DNA of 64,000 nt from PFJX01 sp964542455 (GTDB taxonomy: Bacteria; Pseudomonadota; Gammaproteobacteria; Burkholderiales; Thiobacillaceae), in assembly GCA_964542455.1 (NCBI GenBank), contig CAZIUC010000003.1, forward strand, positions 1 to 64,000, read 5' to 3'. This document shows positions 9,119 to 16,926 of this stretch, piece after piece. The position numbers were made by a program, and so were the translations under genes. Numbering within the stretch: the first letter of the stretch is position 1; the number at the start of each line of letters is the position of its first letter. The notes beneath the pieces are model-generated. The model made no database searches. It was not told where the DNA came from and was given only the letters and a program-made list of their open reading frames with translations.

Positions 9119-9397
9119 TTACTTCTTGCCGGTCTCGGGCTTGGCCGCGCCCACCGTCAATTCGCCTTTCAGCTTCGCGACGCTGGCTTTGCCGAAACCC
9201 TTCACTTCGGTCAGCGCATCCATGGTTTTGAACGCCCCGTTTTTCTGGCGATATTCCATGATCGCCTTGGCTTTGGCCGGCCCGATCCCTTTCACCGCTT
9301 CGAGTTCGGATTGGGTCGCGCTATTGATATCCACCGCCGCCCAGGCCGAAACCGAGAGCAACAAGCCCACAAGCAAACCCCCGAGAAACTTTTTCAT
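9119..9397 (-). CDS. ComEA-like helix-hairpin-helix protein
   Basis: Small exported DNA-binding protein. The 92 aa start at MKKFLGGLL (ATG 9397), preceded by a good GGAGG site; the signal peptide is cleaved near SAWA-AVD. The rest is a ComEA-type double HhH: INSATQSELEAVKGIGPAKA then ALTEVKGFGKASVAKLKG. Proteins of this size in proteobacteria are ComEA homologues that bind incoming DNA in the periplasm. No other competence gene is nearby, so a role in transformation is inference. Confidence 0.88.
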   Translation of the reverse strand: MKKFLGGLLVGLLLSVSAWAAVDINSATQSELEAVKGIGPAKAKAIMEYRQKNGAFKTMDALTEVKGFGKASVAKLKGELTVGAAKPETGKK

Positions 9398-9467
9398 GAT
9401 GCCTCCGTTAGTAGTTAACACGCCGGGAATGGCGCGGTAGAAATCTACTATAGAGGCGCAGAAAAAG

Positions 9468-9497
9468 AAACGGGCGCGGCAAAAGCCGCGCCCGTTT
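9468..9497 (-). terminator. Intrinsic terminator after the DUF1640-like gene
   Basis: Thirteen-base-pair perfect stem AAACGGGCGCGGC with an AAAA loop (TTTT on the minus strand). It lies 22 nt past the stop at 9520. The stem nearly matches the one at 9813-9842, so the two terminators bracket the small gene. Confidence 0.85.
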
Positions 9498-9519
9498 ATG
9501 AGTATTTGGCTTGCTGAGG

Positions 9520-9774
9520 CTAGAAGAATTGCTTGGCGAAATTGGCGATGGCGATGGCGAGGAGCACGCCCATCATCCATTTGAGCGGCGCGGTTTCGTG
9601 GTCAAGTTTGGCTTCGAGTCGCGCAATATCGAGTTTGGTTGCAAGCGCCGTATCCAGAGCTTCAGCGAATACTTCTCTCTGAGCTTCCGCGAAAGCTTCG
9701 ACCTGTGCTTCGGTAAGCCCGGCCTGTTTCAGGCTGTTGGCAAACTTCAGTGTGTCGAATGTGATGGCTGACAT
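9520..9774 (-). CDS. Small coiled-coil membrane protein, DUF1640-like
   Basis: Predicted 84-aa protein: a helical, Ala/Glu-rich coiled-coil segment (residues about 12-60, GLTEAQVEAFAEAQREVFAE) followed by one C-terminal membrane helix (WMMGVLLAIAIANFA). This layout resembles the DUF1640/CCDC90 family. The start MSAITFDTLKFANSL is preferred because GGAG lies 9 nt upstream. Bracketed by two near-identical terminators, it is probably a single-gene transcript. Function unknown. Confidence 0.8.
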   Translation of the reverse strand: MSAITFDTLKFANSLKQAGLTEAQVEAFAEAQREVFAEALDTALATKLDIARLEAKLDHETAPLKWMMGVLLAIAIANFAKQFF

Positions 9775-9812
9775 GGCGCTCTCCAATATCGACGCCGAGT
9801 GCAGCAAAAACA

Positions 9813-9842
9813 AAACGGGCGCGGCTTGCGCCGCGCCCGTTT
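9813..9842 (-). terminator. Intrinsic terminator after the porin gene
   Basis: Perfect 13-bp stem AAACGGGCGCGGC/GCCGCGCCCGTTT with a 4-nt loop, 30 nt past the porin stop on the minus strand and ending in a T-rich tract. Confidence 0.88.
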
Positions 9843-9872
9843 ACAGACTTCGGATCAGACGGTTAGGTCAGA

Positions 9873-10940
9873 TTAGAAGCTGGTGTTCACGCCCATGGTG
9901 AAGACCTTGACATCCTTGGCGGTCGAGTAGTTGTCGCTGTTGTAAGCGGCATACACGTTGGTGCGCTTGGACAGGTTGTAGATCGCGCCCAGGGTCCAAC
10001 GCTTCAGGTCGTCATCCGTACCGGCAGCGGTTTTGCCCAGGATACCGCCGGCGGCGCCGGTGTAGGCTTGCTCGTTGTTGAACTGACCATACTGAGCGGC
10101 CAGGGTGATGGGGCCCATGCCGTAGGTGACGGAAGCCAGATGGGCCTTGTCGGTCTTCTGAGCGGCGGTGAAGCCGTCATCAGAACGCTCGTAGGTGTAG
10201 CCCAGGCCGATGTCGCCGATCTTGTAGGCGATGTTGAACTTGGTGGCTTTGGCGTCATTGGTGCCGCCAGCTGCCAAGTCCTTCTTGAAGACTTCGTGGC
10301 CCAGAGTGGCTTTCAGGGGGCCATTGGCGTACACGCCGACCATGGAATAAGCATCGTTCAGGCCATTAGCATTGACCGTGCCGGTCTGCTCGCCAGGTAC
10401 AACGGCAACGGCGAAATGGAAACCGGAAAACTCCGGGGACACGTAGGCGACGGTACCAGCAGCGCGGTTGTCGAAGCCGTTACGGCCGATGATGCCGGTG
10501 CCGTTCTTCTGGGAGTCGGCGGAGGTGTCGGCGAACTGGTCAGCGGAACCACCCAGCTTGTAGGGGGTGTCGTGACGACCGATGATCACGGTACCGAAGC
10601 CGCCGGCCACGCCGATGAAGGTGTTGCGCAGGCCGGCGCCACCGAAGGCGGTGTCAGTCGTGCCAGGGTAGCCGGCGTTGTCCAGGGGGCCAGCGGCGGA
10701 AGAGATTTGCTGCTCGATTTGCCAAACGGCCTTCAGGCCGCCGCCGAGGTCTTCAGAACCCTTGATGCCGAAGCGGGAAGTCTGGTCGTTGATGGTCCAC
10801 TTGTTGGCGTTAACGGCGTCGGAATTGACGTGGTCCAGGGAGTAACGCAGCGTGCCGTACACGTCAACGTTGGAAGTAGCAGCGAAAGCGGGAGCGGCAA
10901 AGGCGCCAGCAACAGCCAGAGCGATGAGAGACTTTTTCAT
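9873..10940 (-). CDS. Gram-negative porin (Porin_4/OmpC-like family)
   Basis: Outer-membrane trimeric beta-barrel for passive diffusion of small solutes. The 355 aa start at MKKSLIALAVAGAFAAPAFA, a signal peptide cleaved before ATSNVDVYGTLRYSL. Family marks are SRFGIKGSEDLGGGLKAVWQ, then FIGVAGGFGTVIIGRHDTP at the constriction loop region, and a C-terminal phenylalanine. An AGGAG site lies 9 nt before the ATG. Strong terminator, high G/A use and position alone suggest a highly expressed monocistronic gene. Confidence 0.95.
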   Translation of the reverse strand: MKKSLIALAVAGAFAAPAFAATSNVDVYGTLRYSLDHVNSDAVNANKWTINDQTSRFGIKGSEDLGGGLKAVWQIEQQISSAAGPLDNAGYPGTTDTAFGGAGLRNTFIGVAGGFGTVIIGRHDTPYKLGGSADQFADTSADSQKNGTGIIGRNGFDNRAAGTVAYVSPEFSGFHFAVAVVPGEQTGTVNANGLNDAYSMVGVYANGPLKATLGHEVFKKDLAAGGTNDAKATKFNIAYKIGDIGLGYTYERSDDGFTAAQKTDKAHLASVTYGMGPITLAAQYGQFNNEQAYTGAAGGILGKTAAGTDDDLKRWTLGAIYNLSKRTNVYAAYNSDNYSTAKDVKVFTMGVNTSF

Positions 10941-11398
10941 GAGTGAAACTCCTATCAGGTTGGTGAAACGCTTCTGCCCTGCGCGGCGACCGGATTTCCT
11001 TGTCTCCGCCCTCCTCAACCTTGAGAAGGGGGCCTTAAAACCTCTGCATGAGAAGTTGGATCGCATTCTGCTCAACTCTGGCTGGTCGGAGCAAACCCGG
11101 ATTCTCTTTTCAAGTAATTTCTCAAGAGTGTTGTTGCGGAGCCGCAACAGGGTGTTGCGTAGAGCGGAAAAAAAGCATCAGGGAGGGCTTGTGCGGTGGC
11201 TCGAATCCTGGAAGCGGAGCGGCATGCGCTGTAAATGGCGATGCGCTGCGGGAACTGGCGGGCGTAGGGCTGAACGTGGGGCTGGACGAGTTGTTCGAGG
11301 GGGTGGAGGGATATGCCGCGCTCGCTTGAAATTATTGATTCCGACTCCATTTGCCGCGCTTGTCGCCCCGCTTCGGGGCGTTTTATCAAGGAGACGTC
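10941..11398. other. Gene-free 458-bp space between divergent porin and FKBP genes
   Basis: It should hold both promoters. A porin ribosome-binding site is at 10950-10954. A small perfect hairpin GTTGCGG-AG-CCGCAAC sits at 11133-11148. A stem with T-run is at 11364-11386. A short AT-richer tract (11105-11130) could carry the porin -35/-10, but no convincing hexamer pair was found. Frames here give no recognisable protein. Confidence 0.7.
11364..11386 (+). terminator. Terminator-like hairpin just before the FKBP start
   Basis: The stem CGCCCCG-CTT-CGGGGCG is followed by TTTTATC and then, at once, the AAGGAG site of the FKBP gene. No plus-strand gene ends upstream, so it may act as a leader attenuator or block read-through into the gene. 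Confidence 0.55.
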
Positions 11399-11725
11399 GT
11401 GAGTTTGATCATTGAAGAAGTGAGCGTGGGTGAAGGTGCCGAGGCGGTTGCCGGCAAGCATGTGACCGTGCATTACACCGGTTGGCTGACCAATGGCACC
11501 AAGTTCGATTCCAGCCTGGATCGCGGCGAGCCGTTCGATTTCCCGCTCGGCCGCGGCCATGTGATTCGTGGCTGGGATGAGGGTGTGGCGGGAATGAAGG
11601 TGGGCGGCAAGCGCAAGCTGACGATTCCGCCGGAAATGGGTTACGGCGCGCGCGGCGCCGGTGGTGTGATTCCGCCGAATGCCACACTGGTGTTCGATGT
11701 GGAATTGCTGGCCGTCAACGGCTAA
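11399..11725 (+). CDS. FKBP-type peptidyl-prolyl cis-trans isomerase
   Basis: Cytoplasmic rotamase that speeds proline isomerisation during folding. A GTG start at 11399, six nt after AAGGAG, gives 108 aa beginning MSLIIEEVSVGEG; upstream codons lack family similarity. The single FKBP_C domain has the active-site series VTVHYTGWL, FDSSLDRGEPFDFPLG, VIRGWDEGVAGMKVGGKR and a YGARGAGGVIPPNA loop. There is no signal peptide. It converges on the PPK2 gene. Confidence 0.94.
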   Translation: MSLIIEEVSVGEGAEAVAGKHVTVHYTGWLTNGTKFDSSLDRGEPFDFPLGRGHVIRGWDEGVAGMKVGGKRKLTIPPEMGYGARGAGGVIPPNATLVFDVELLAVNG

Positions 11726-11756
11726 GCGTTCCGTCGAAATTCCGTGGCAGCCTCGC

Positions 11757-11860
11757 GTAGGTCAGGTTGGCGCGCGGCGACTACCTGACGATTGCTCCGT
11801 CAAACTAGAAGTTGAGGGTGTGGATCGTCAGGTAGCGATGGAGCCGCAACCTGACCTACG
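11757..11860. repeat. Inverted pair of GTAG-headed REP-like arms (family A, copy 2)
   Basis: Left arm 11757-11790 (GTAGGTCAGGTTGGCGCG) and right arm 11826-11860 are inverted. The left arm carries the GGCGCGC variant and the right the GCGGCTCCATCGC variant, so the pair is made of two sub-types. It lies at a convergent junction. Confidence 0.92.
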
Positions 11861-11873
11861 GGGGCTATCCGGT

Positions 11874-13373
11874 CTACTTTTTGTCCTTCACCCGCCCCAA
11901 CCCCGCTTCGATGCTGTCGCACAGGGTTTTCAATATCTGGATGCGGGCGTGGTATTTGTTGTTTGCGGGCACCAGGGTCCAGGGCGCGATTTCCGTGCTG
12001 GTGCGGTCGACCATGTCGCATACGGCCTGTTCGTAGTCATCCCATCGCTCGCGGTTGCGCCAGTCTTCGTCGGTGATCTTGTAGTGCTTGAAGCCGGTTT
12101 TTTCCCGCTCCTTGAAGCGTTTGAGTTGTTCCTCGGCACTGATGGATAGCCAGAATTTCACGACCACGATGTTGTGGTTGGCGAGTTGTGCTTCGAATTC
12201 GTTGATCTCGTTGTAGGCACGCAGCCAGTCATATTCCGAGCAGTAGCCTTCCACCCGTTCCACCAGCACACGGCCATACCAGGAGCGATCGAAGATCGCC
12301 AGGCGGCCACGCCGGGGGATATGGCGCCAGAAGCGCCAGAGATAGGGTTGCGCCTTTTCCTCATCAGTCGGCGCGGCGATGGGGATGATCTTGTACATGC
12401 GCGCATCGAGGGAGCCGGTGATGCGGCGGATGCTGCCGCCCTTGCCGGCCGCGTCGTTGCCTTCGAATACCGCGACGATCGAGAGTTTCTGGAAGCGCGG
12501 GTCGCGGGTGAGGACGTTGAGGCGGCCCTGATAGGTTTCCAGTTTTTTCGCGTAATCCGCCTTGTCCAGCGTCTGGTTCAGATCCAGGGATTTCAGGATG
12601 TCCAACTTGTCCACCTGCGGCAGGCTGGGCAGGGCGGGGATGGAGTGCGCCTTGCCGTGTTCGGAGGACAGGCGCAGGCGCATGGCTTCCAGCACGATCT
12701 TGCCCAGCATCAGGCCGCGATAACGTTCGTCGCTGCCTTCGATGATGTACCAGGGCGCTTGCGCGGTGCTGGTCAGGCGCAGGGCTTCGGCGCTGGTTTT
12801 ACGAAACTTGTCGTAGAGGCCGAAGTGATGCCAATCGCGCTTGGTGACCCGCCAGCGCGTGCGCGGGTCTTTTTCCAGCGCCTTGAGGCGGCTGGCCTGA
12901 AAGGGTTTGGACAGGTGGAACCAGAACTTGAGGATGAGCGCGCCTTCGTCGCTGAGCATCTTCTCGAAGCGGACATTGCGTTCCATCGCCTCTTCCAGAT
13001 CGACATTGCGGATGTCGCCGTAGACCCGTTCGAGGATGGGCATGCTGTACCAGGAGCCCTGGAAGATACCGATCTTGCCGCGTGGCGGCAGGGCGCGCCA
13101 GAAACGCCACATCGGGGGGCGGTCGAGTTCTTCGTCGGACGGCGCGCCCATGCCGTGGGTTTCGACATGGCGCGGGTCCAGCCATTCGTTGAGCAGATGC
13201 ACCGACTCGCGGCGACCGCCGCCATCGACACCGCTGATGATGACGATGACCTGAAATCCGCTGCTTTGGACCAGTTCGTCTTGAGCAACCAGCAATGCCT
13301 CGCGCAGGGCGGGCAATTCCTTCTCATAGGTAGCCTTGTCGACCTTGTGGCCGATTTCTGCTGACTCGAACAT
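11874..13373 (-). CDS. Tandem-domain polyphosphate kinase 2 (class II, polyP:AMP phosphotransferase type)
   Basis: Predicted to transfer phosphate from polyphosphate to AMP, making ADP. The 499 aa hold two fused PPK2 domains. The first (about 20-235) has a degenerate P-loop GVDGGGRRES at 48-57. The second (about 270-490) has an intact FEGNDAAGKGGS around 303-314 and FDRSWYGRVLVERV near 361. An inactive first and active second domain is typical of class II PPK2. The start MFESAEIG at 13373 has GAGGAG upstream. Confidence 0.92.
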   Translation of the reverse strand: MFESAEIGHKVDKATYEKELPALREALLVAQDELVQSSGFQVIVIISGVDGGGRRESVHLLNEWLDPRHVETHGMGAPSDEELDRPPMWRFWRALPPRGKIGIFQGSWYSMPILERVYGDIRNVDLEEAMERNVRFEKMLSDEGALILKFWFHLSKPFQASRLKALEKDPRTRWRVTKRDWHHFGLYDKFRKTSAEALRLTSTAQAPWYIIEGSDERYRGLMLGKIVLEAMRLRLSSEHGKAHSIPALPSLPQVDKLDILKSLDLNQTLDKADYAKKLETYQGRLNVLTRDPRFQKLSIVAVFEGNDAAGKGGSIRRITGSLDARMYKIIPIAAPTDEEKAQPYLWRFWRHIPRRGRLAIFDRSWYGRVLVERVEGYCSEYDWLRAYNEINEFEAQLANHNIVVVKFWLSISAEEQLKRFKEREKTGFKHYKITDEDWRNRERWDDYEQAVCDMVDRTSTEIAPWTLVPANNKYHARIQILKTLCDSIEAGLGRVKDKK

Positions 13374-13499
13374 GGCTTTCTCCTCGATAAACCGTTCACG
13401 CAATGACTGCTTAACGGCTGTGGCGGCGGAGACTTTAGCGTTTCAGTCGGGTCAGGCGTAGCCGTAACCCGGACACTGGCGGCGGATCGTCGGGTTTTC

Positions 13500-15524
13500 T
13501 TACGGGGATGATGACGCCGTGCCCACCCGATCTACCTCTCTCTCCATTTCCACCCGGTTGCGGCCGTTGTGTTTCGCTCGGTAAAGCGCGTGGTCGGCGC
13601 GCGCGAGGATGGCATCGGCATTGCTGTCGCCACGGGAGAACAGGGCGACGCCGATGCTGACGCTATAGCGAACCACCCCGGCCGCGGTCTCGACCAGGGT
13701 GTCGTTGATCATCTGGCGCAGGCGCTCCGCCAATTCGCGCGCGCCTTCGCCGGCGGTATCGGGTAGCAGGATGGCGAATTCCTCGCCGCCCAGGCGGCCG
13801 AGGTGGTCGCTGCGACGCAGGATGTGGCGTGCGCTGTCGGTGAAGTTCTTGAGGACCGCATCGCCAGCGGCATGGCCGAATTCGTCGTTGACGAGCTTGA
13901 AATGGTCGAGATCGAGCATGAGAAGCGCGGCGGTTTCACCGTAGCGTTGATGGCGCGCCAGTTCCTGTTCCAGTTGTTGCAGGAAGTGGCGGCGATTGTG
14001 CGCGCCGGTGAGCGAGTCTGTCGTGGCCAGGAGGCGTAATTGCTTGGCATGAGCCTCGCGTTCGGAGATGTCCTGGAATACCACCACCGCCCCCACGCGG
14101 ACGCCATTCTTCAGCACCGGGGTGACCGTGAGGGCAACCGGAAAACCACGGCCATCCTGGCGCCAGAACCATTCCTCTTCCTCGTGTCGTGGCCGGCCAT
14201 CGGCCAGGGTAAGCGCGACAGGGCAGTCGGCGTGTAGGTAGTCGCGGCCATCGGCATGGTGGTAATGGAATAGCAGGTGTTGATCACGCCCCAGGACATC
14301 TTCGCTACTCCAGCCGAGCATCTGTAGCGCGGCCGGGTTGATGAAGGTCGCATGGCCTTTCATATCCACTCCATAGACCCCTTCGCCCAGGCCCATGAGC
14401 AACATCTGGAAGCGAACCTCGCTCTCGTTCAGCGCGGCCGCTTTCTGTTCTACCTGGAGCTGCCAGCGGCGCTGCGTGTCGCGTAGTAGCCAGAGCAGCA
14501 GCATCTGGACAAGGCCATAACTGAACATGGCTCCAAGGGCGAGTGCTACCTGAGCCTGGCGATGGCGTTGTACCAGGCTGCCTACATCACGCCAGATCAA
14601 TACCGAGCCGACCGCGGGCCGTTTGGAGTCAAGCACGCCAAGATAGTCACGCAAGGGAATCCTCGAAATGTGCAGCGTACTGTCCCCGTAGGGCATCAGC
14701 CAGGAAACGGGTTGGTCGCGGTAGGTGGGCAGGGGAAGACGCCCCAGCCAATCCTTGATTTCCGGGCGGGAACTGGCTTCCAGGTAGCAATCGCAGCCAT
14801 TTTTCTGGCGTAGTCCCGCGCGGTATTCCCGCCATACCGAGGTTTCCACATGTTCGGGCTTGAGCAGGACGGCGAAGCCGGCGCCCAGTTGCCGGTCGAG
14901 CAGGCCGAGTTGCGTGGTGAACGCGGTGCCGGCTTCGAGCGAGCCGATGTGGCGGGTTGTGCCGTCGGCGGCGCTGATTTCGACCGGTACCACGCCGCGT
15001 ACCCCGGATTGCACGCGGCCGGTTTCGAAGCCGGCGCGCGGCTGGCGGTCGCGGTCGGTGTCCTCGATGATGTGGCGCAGACCGTCCATGCGGTCGCCGT
15101 ATCGCTCCGGCGCATGGACGCGCAGGAAGGAGAGCACACCCGGGCCGAGATGGAATTGCAGTTGCCGCACGCCGAACCGTGTTTGCATGTAATGCCATTG
15201 CGGTTCCACTCGGGCGAGCAAGGCCGCGCGCGCGCGCGCGGCGCGCGCGCCGCCGGCCCCGCCGCCTTCGGCCTGTACCGCGGCCCGGCCCTGGTCGAAC
15301 AGGCGTTGTACTTCGGGGTCCGCCGCCAGCAGGCTGGCAAGCGCGAGCATCTGTTGTTCCAGGTTGCCTATGGAGACGGCAAATGCGGTTTGCAGTCGTC
15401 CGGCGTCCTGGTCTAGCTGAATGTGTAGTTCATGCTCGTGATCACGCCACACCAGCGCTGTGATGGCGGCGAAGATGAGAAGTAACAGGCCGCTGGCCAG
15501 CCAGGTGAGAAGGCGAAAGTGCAT
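13500..15524 (-). CDS. Membrane diguanylate cyclase with dCache-like, PAS and GGDEF domains
   Basis: Predicted c-di-GMP synthase. The 674 aa start with a membrane helix (about 5-26). A periplasmic sensor resembling dCache_3 follows (GVRQLQFHLGPG, LSFLRVHAPERYGD, GVRGVVPVEIS), then a second helix near 330-350 and a PAS domain (GLGEGVYGVDMKGHATFINP). The GGDEF domain has active-site GGEEF at about 579-583 and an RxxD inhibitory site (RRSD) just before it, so it should be catalytic and feedback-inhibited. The ligand is unknown. Confidence 0.92.
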   Translation of the reverse strand: MHFRLLTWLASGLLLLIFAAITALVWRDHEHELHIQLDQDAGRLQTAFAVSIGNLEQQMLALASLLAADPEVQRLFDQGRAAVQAEGGGAGGARAARARAALLARVEPQWHYMQTRFGVRQLQFHLGPGVLSFLRVHAPERYGDRMDGLRHIIEDTDRDRQPRAGFETGRVQSGVRGVVPVEISAADGTTRHIGSLEAGTAFTTQLGLLDRQLGAGFAVLLKPEHVETSVWREYRAGLRQKNGCDCYLEASSRPEIKDWLGRLPLPTYRDQPVSWLMPYGDSTLHISRIPLRDYLGVLDSKRPAVGSVLIWRDVGSLVQRHRQAQVALALGAMFSYGLVQMLLLWLLRDTQRRWQLQVEQKAAALNESEVRFQMLLMGLGEGVYGVDMKGHATFINPAALQMLGWSSEDVLGRDQHLLFHYHHADGRDYLHADCPVALTLADGRPRHEEEEWFWRQDGRGFPVALTVTPVLKNGVRVGAVVVFQDISEREAHAKQLRLLATTDSLTGAHNRRHFLQQLEQELARHQRYGETAALLMLDLDHFKLVNDEFGHAAGDAVLKNFTDSARHILRRSDHLGRLGGEEFAILLPDTAGEGARELAERLRQMINDTLVETAAGVVRYSVSIGVALFSRGDSNADAILARADHALYRAKHNGRNRVEMEREVDRVGTASSSP

Positions 15525-15586
15525 GGCGCATTTTGACCCAGGGCGGAGCGCTTTTCATCAGACGTTTGTGCCAAGAAGCGGGGTGG

Positions 15587-15610
15587 CGCCCGCTCCCATG
15601 GGGGCGGGCG
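15587..15610. terminator. GC-rich hairpin between msrB and the diguanylate cyclase gene
   Basis: CGCCCGCTCCC pairs with GGGGGCGGGCG through one wobble, around a 2-nt loop. It lies 33 nt past the msrB stop on the minus strand. No clear T-run follows, so termination is uncertain. Confidence 0.5.
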
Positions 15611-15642
15611 TAATGTGCTTCACCTATCTCCTTGCGTACAAG

Positions 15643-16077
15643 TTACGTTGCCCTGAACACCAGAGACAGTGAGTTCAGGCAATAGCGTTGCCCGGTCGGT
15701 GCCGGTCCGTCGTCGAAAACGTGTCCGAGGTGGCCGTCACAACGGGCGCAGCGGATTTCTTCGCGGATCATGCCGTGGCTGGCGTCGCGGATGCCGCGGA
15801 TGTGCGCGGGATCGTAGGGCTGGGTGAAACTGGGCCAGCCGGTGCCGGATTCGAATTTGGCTTCGGCGCGAAACAGCGGCAAGTCACACAGGCGGCAATG
15901 ATAAATCCCCGCTTCCTTGTTTTTCAGCAAGCCGCCGCAGAACGGGGGTTCCGTCCCCTGATGGAGGATCACACGGCGTTCCTCATCGTTCAGGCCGGCG
16001 GCCAGCGCGGCTTTTTCCTCCGCGTTCGGTGGCGTCAGGTCATGGCCGGAGGCGGAATGGTTGGCATCATGGTTCAT
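15643..16077 (-). CDS. msrB: Peptide-methionine (R)-S-oxide reductase MsrB
   Basis: Repairs the R epimer of methionine sulfoxide in proteins. The 144 aa carry the zinc-binding pairs Cys61/Cys64 (CRLC) and Cys110/Cys113 (CARC). Catalytic Cys133 is in RYCLNS, with the conserved GTGWPSF at 78-84. There is no signal peptide, so it is cytoplasmic. The resolving cysteine at the equivalent of residue 63 in some forms is not obvious. It lies downstream of the methyltransferase on the same strand. Confidence 0.96.
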   Translation of the reverse strand: MNHDANHSASGHDLTPPNAEEKAALAAGLNDEERRVILHQGTEPPFCGGLLKNKEAGIYHCRLCDLPLFRAEAKFESGTGWPSFTQPYDPAHIRGIRDASHGMIREEIRCARCDGHLGHVFDDGPAPTGQRYCLNSLSLVFRAT

Positions 16078-16104
16078 GGCAGTCTCGCGTCTTGGGAGGA
16101 AGTC

Positions 16105-16156
16105 GTAGGATGTGGTGAGGCACGAACCGCATCATGACCACGCGATGCGGTTCTAC
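16105..16156. repeat. GTAG-headed palindromic repeat (family B, copy 1)
   Basis: Begins GTAGGATGTGGTGAGGC and contains the inverted ACCGCATC/GATGCGGT pair, ending TTCTAC. Related sequence recurs at 18789-18856 and 39013-39043. It fills the gap between msrB and the methyltransferase gene. Confidence 0.85.
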
Positions 16157-16163
16157 GGGCTGT

Positions 16164-16778
16164 TCAGTTCTTGCGTGCCACCATGAGAAATACCGGGTAG
16201 GCGCGAGTTCCCGCCTCGGTGTCCTTGATGATCTCGAACACGTTGGAAAAATCCACGTCGACTAAGCCGGCGGCCGTGGCCTGGCGTGCCAGTTCCTCAC
16301 GCGCGAAACCGTGGTGCACGTCGACTTCGATGCCGTGGAAGGAGCCGTCTTCCTGATCGAGATCCGCCACGCAGAGCCAGCCGCCGGGGTTGAGCAGAGC
16401 ATGGAAGGTGGCGAGGATGGCGGCGGTATCCGGGATGTGGTGCAACACCATCGAGGTGTAGATCAGATCGTAGCGTTCTTCCGGCAACGGCTGGCTGGCG
16501 AGGTCGGCCTGGCGAACCGTCATGTTGTTCACGCCCAGCGCGGCGATCTTTTCGCGCAGCACTTCCAGCATGCCGGCGGAACTGTCCTTGAGGGTGATAT
16601 GGCCCAGCGCGTCTTTCAATGGGAAGCTCAACATGCCGGTGCCGCAGCCGTAATCCAGCGCGCGCATGTTCGTGTTCAAGGGTATGGCCGTCCGTATCGC
16701 GGCGGCGATCCTGTCGGCGCGGTCCTGGAATACCGGGTTGCCGTCCCAGAGACGTGCTTTGCTGTCGAAGTCGATCAT
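16164..16778 (-). CDS. SAM-dependent class I methyltransferase, substrate unknown
   Basis: The 204-aa soluble protein has the Rossmann SAM-binding motif I ALDYGCGTGMLSF near 40-52, an acidic residue ending strand 2 (ITLKDSS), and post-I/IV motifs (RQADLAS, YDLIYTSMVLHHIPD). It fits the Methyltransf_11/UbiE-like group. No neighbour reveals its substrate: msrB is downstream and the hox operon is divergent. Confidence 0.88.
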   Translation of the reverse strand: MIDFDSKARLWDGNPVFQDRADRIAAAIRTAIPLNTNMRALDYGCGTGMLSFPLKDALGHITLKDSSAGMLEVLREKIAALGVNNMTVRQADLASQPLPEERYDLIYTSMVLHHIPDTAAILATFHALLNPGGWLCVADLDQEDGSFHGIEVDVHHGFAREELARQATAAGLVDVDFSNVFEIIKDTEAGTRAYPVFLMVARKN

Positions 16779-16880
16779 GGCGCGCGGAATGAGAAGTCTT
16801 GGGGCGGCCGATTATCGGCCCCTCGCGGCTTCATGTAACCCGCCGGCCATCGGAATGCGTTAGGCTGCCAGTCCGTGCAG

Positions 16881-16907
16881 GTCGGGTTGGCGAGGCAAAA
16901 ACCCGAC
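16881..16907 (+). promoter_or_regulatory. Leader hairpin before hoxF
   Basis: GTCGGGTT and AACCCGAC form a perfect 8-bp stem around an 11-nt loop, ending about 10 nt before the GGAGAG site of hoxF. It may influence hoxF mRNA stability or be a worn repeat arm. No -24/-12 or -35/-10 pair could be assigned with confidence. Confidence 0.45.
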
Positions 16908-16926
16908 GCCCACTTACGGAGAGACC

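Noticed and set aside
11190..11230. tRNA T-arm-like string GGCTCGAATCCTGG
   Set aside because: No acceptor stem, anticodon arm or D-arm could be folded around it.
11874..12600. Inactivating mutation in PPK2 because of a broken first P-loop
   Set aside because: Class II PPK2 proteins normally have a degenerate first domain; the second domain P-loop is intact.
12174..13364. A 396-codon plus-strand frame opposite the PPK2 gene
   Set aside because: Antisense shadow of a gene with well-preserved PPK2 motifs; no ribosome-binding site or recognisable domain.
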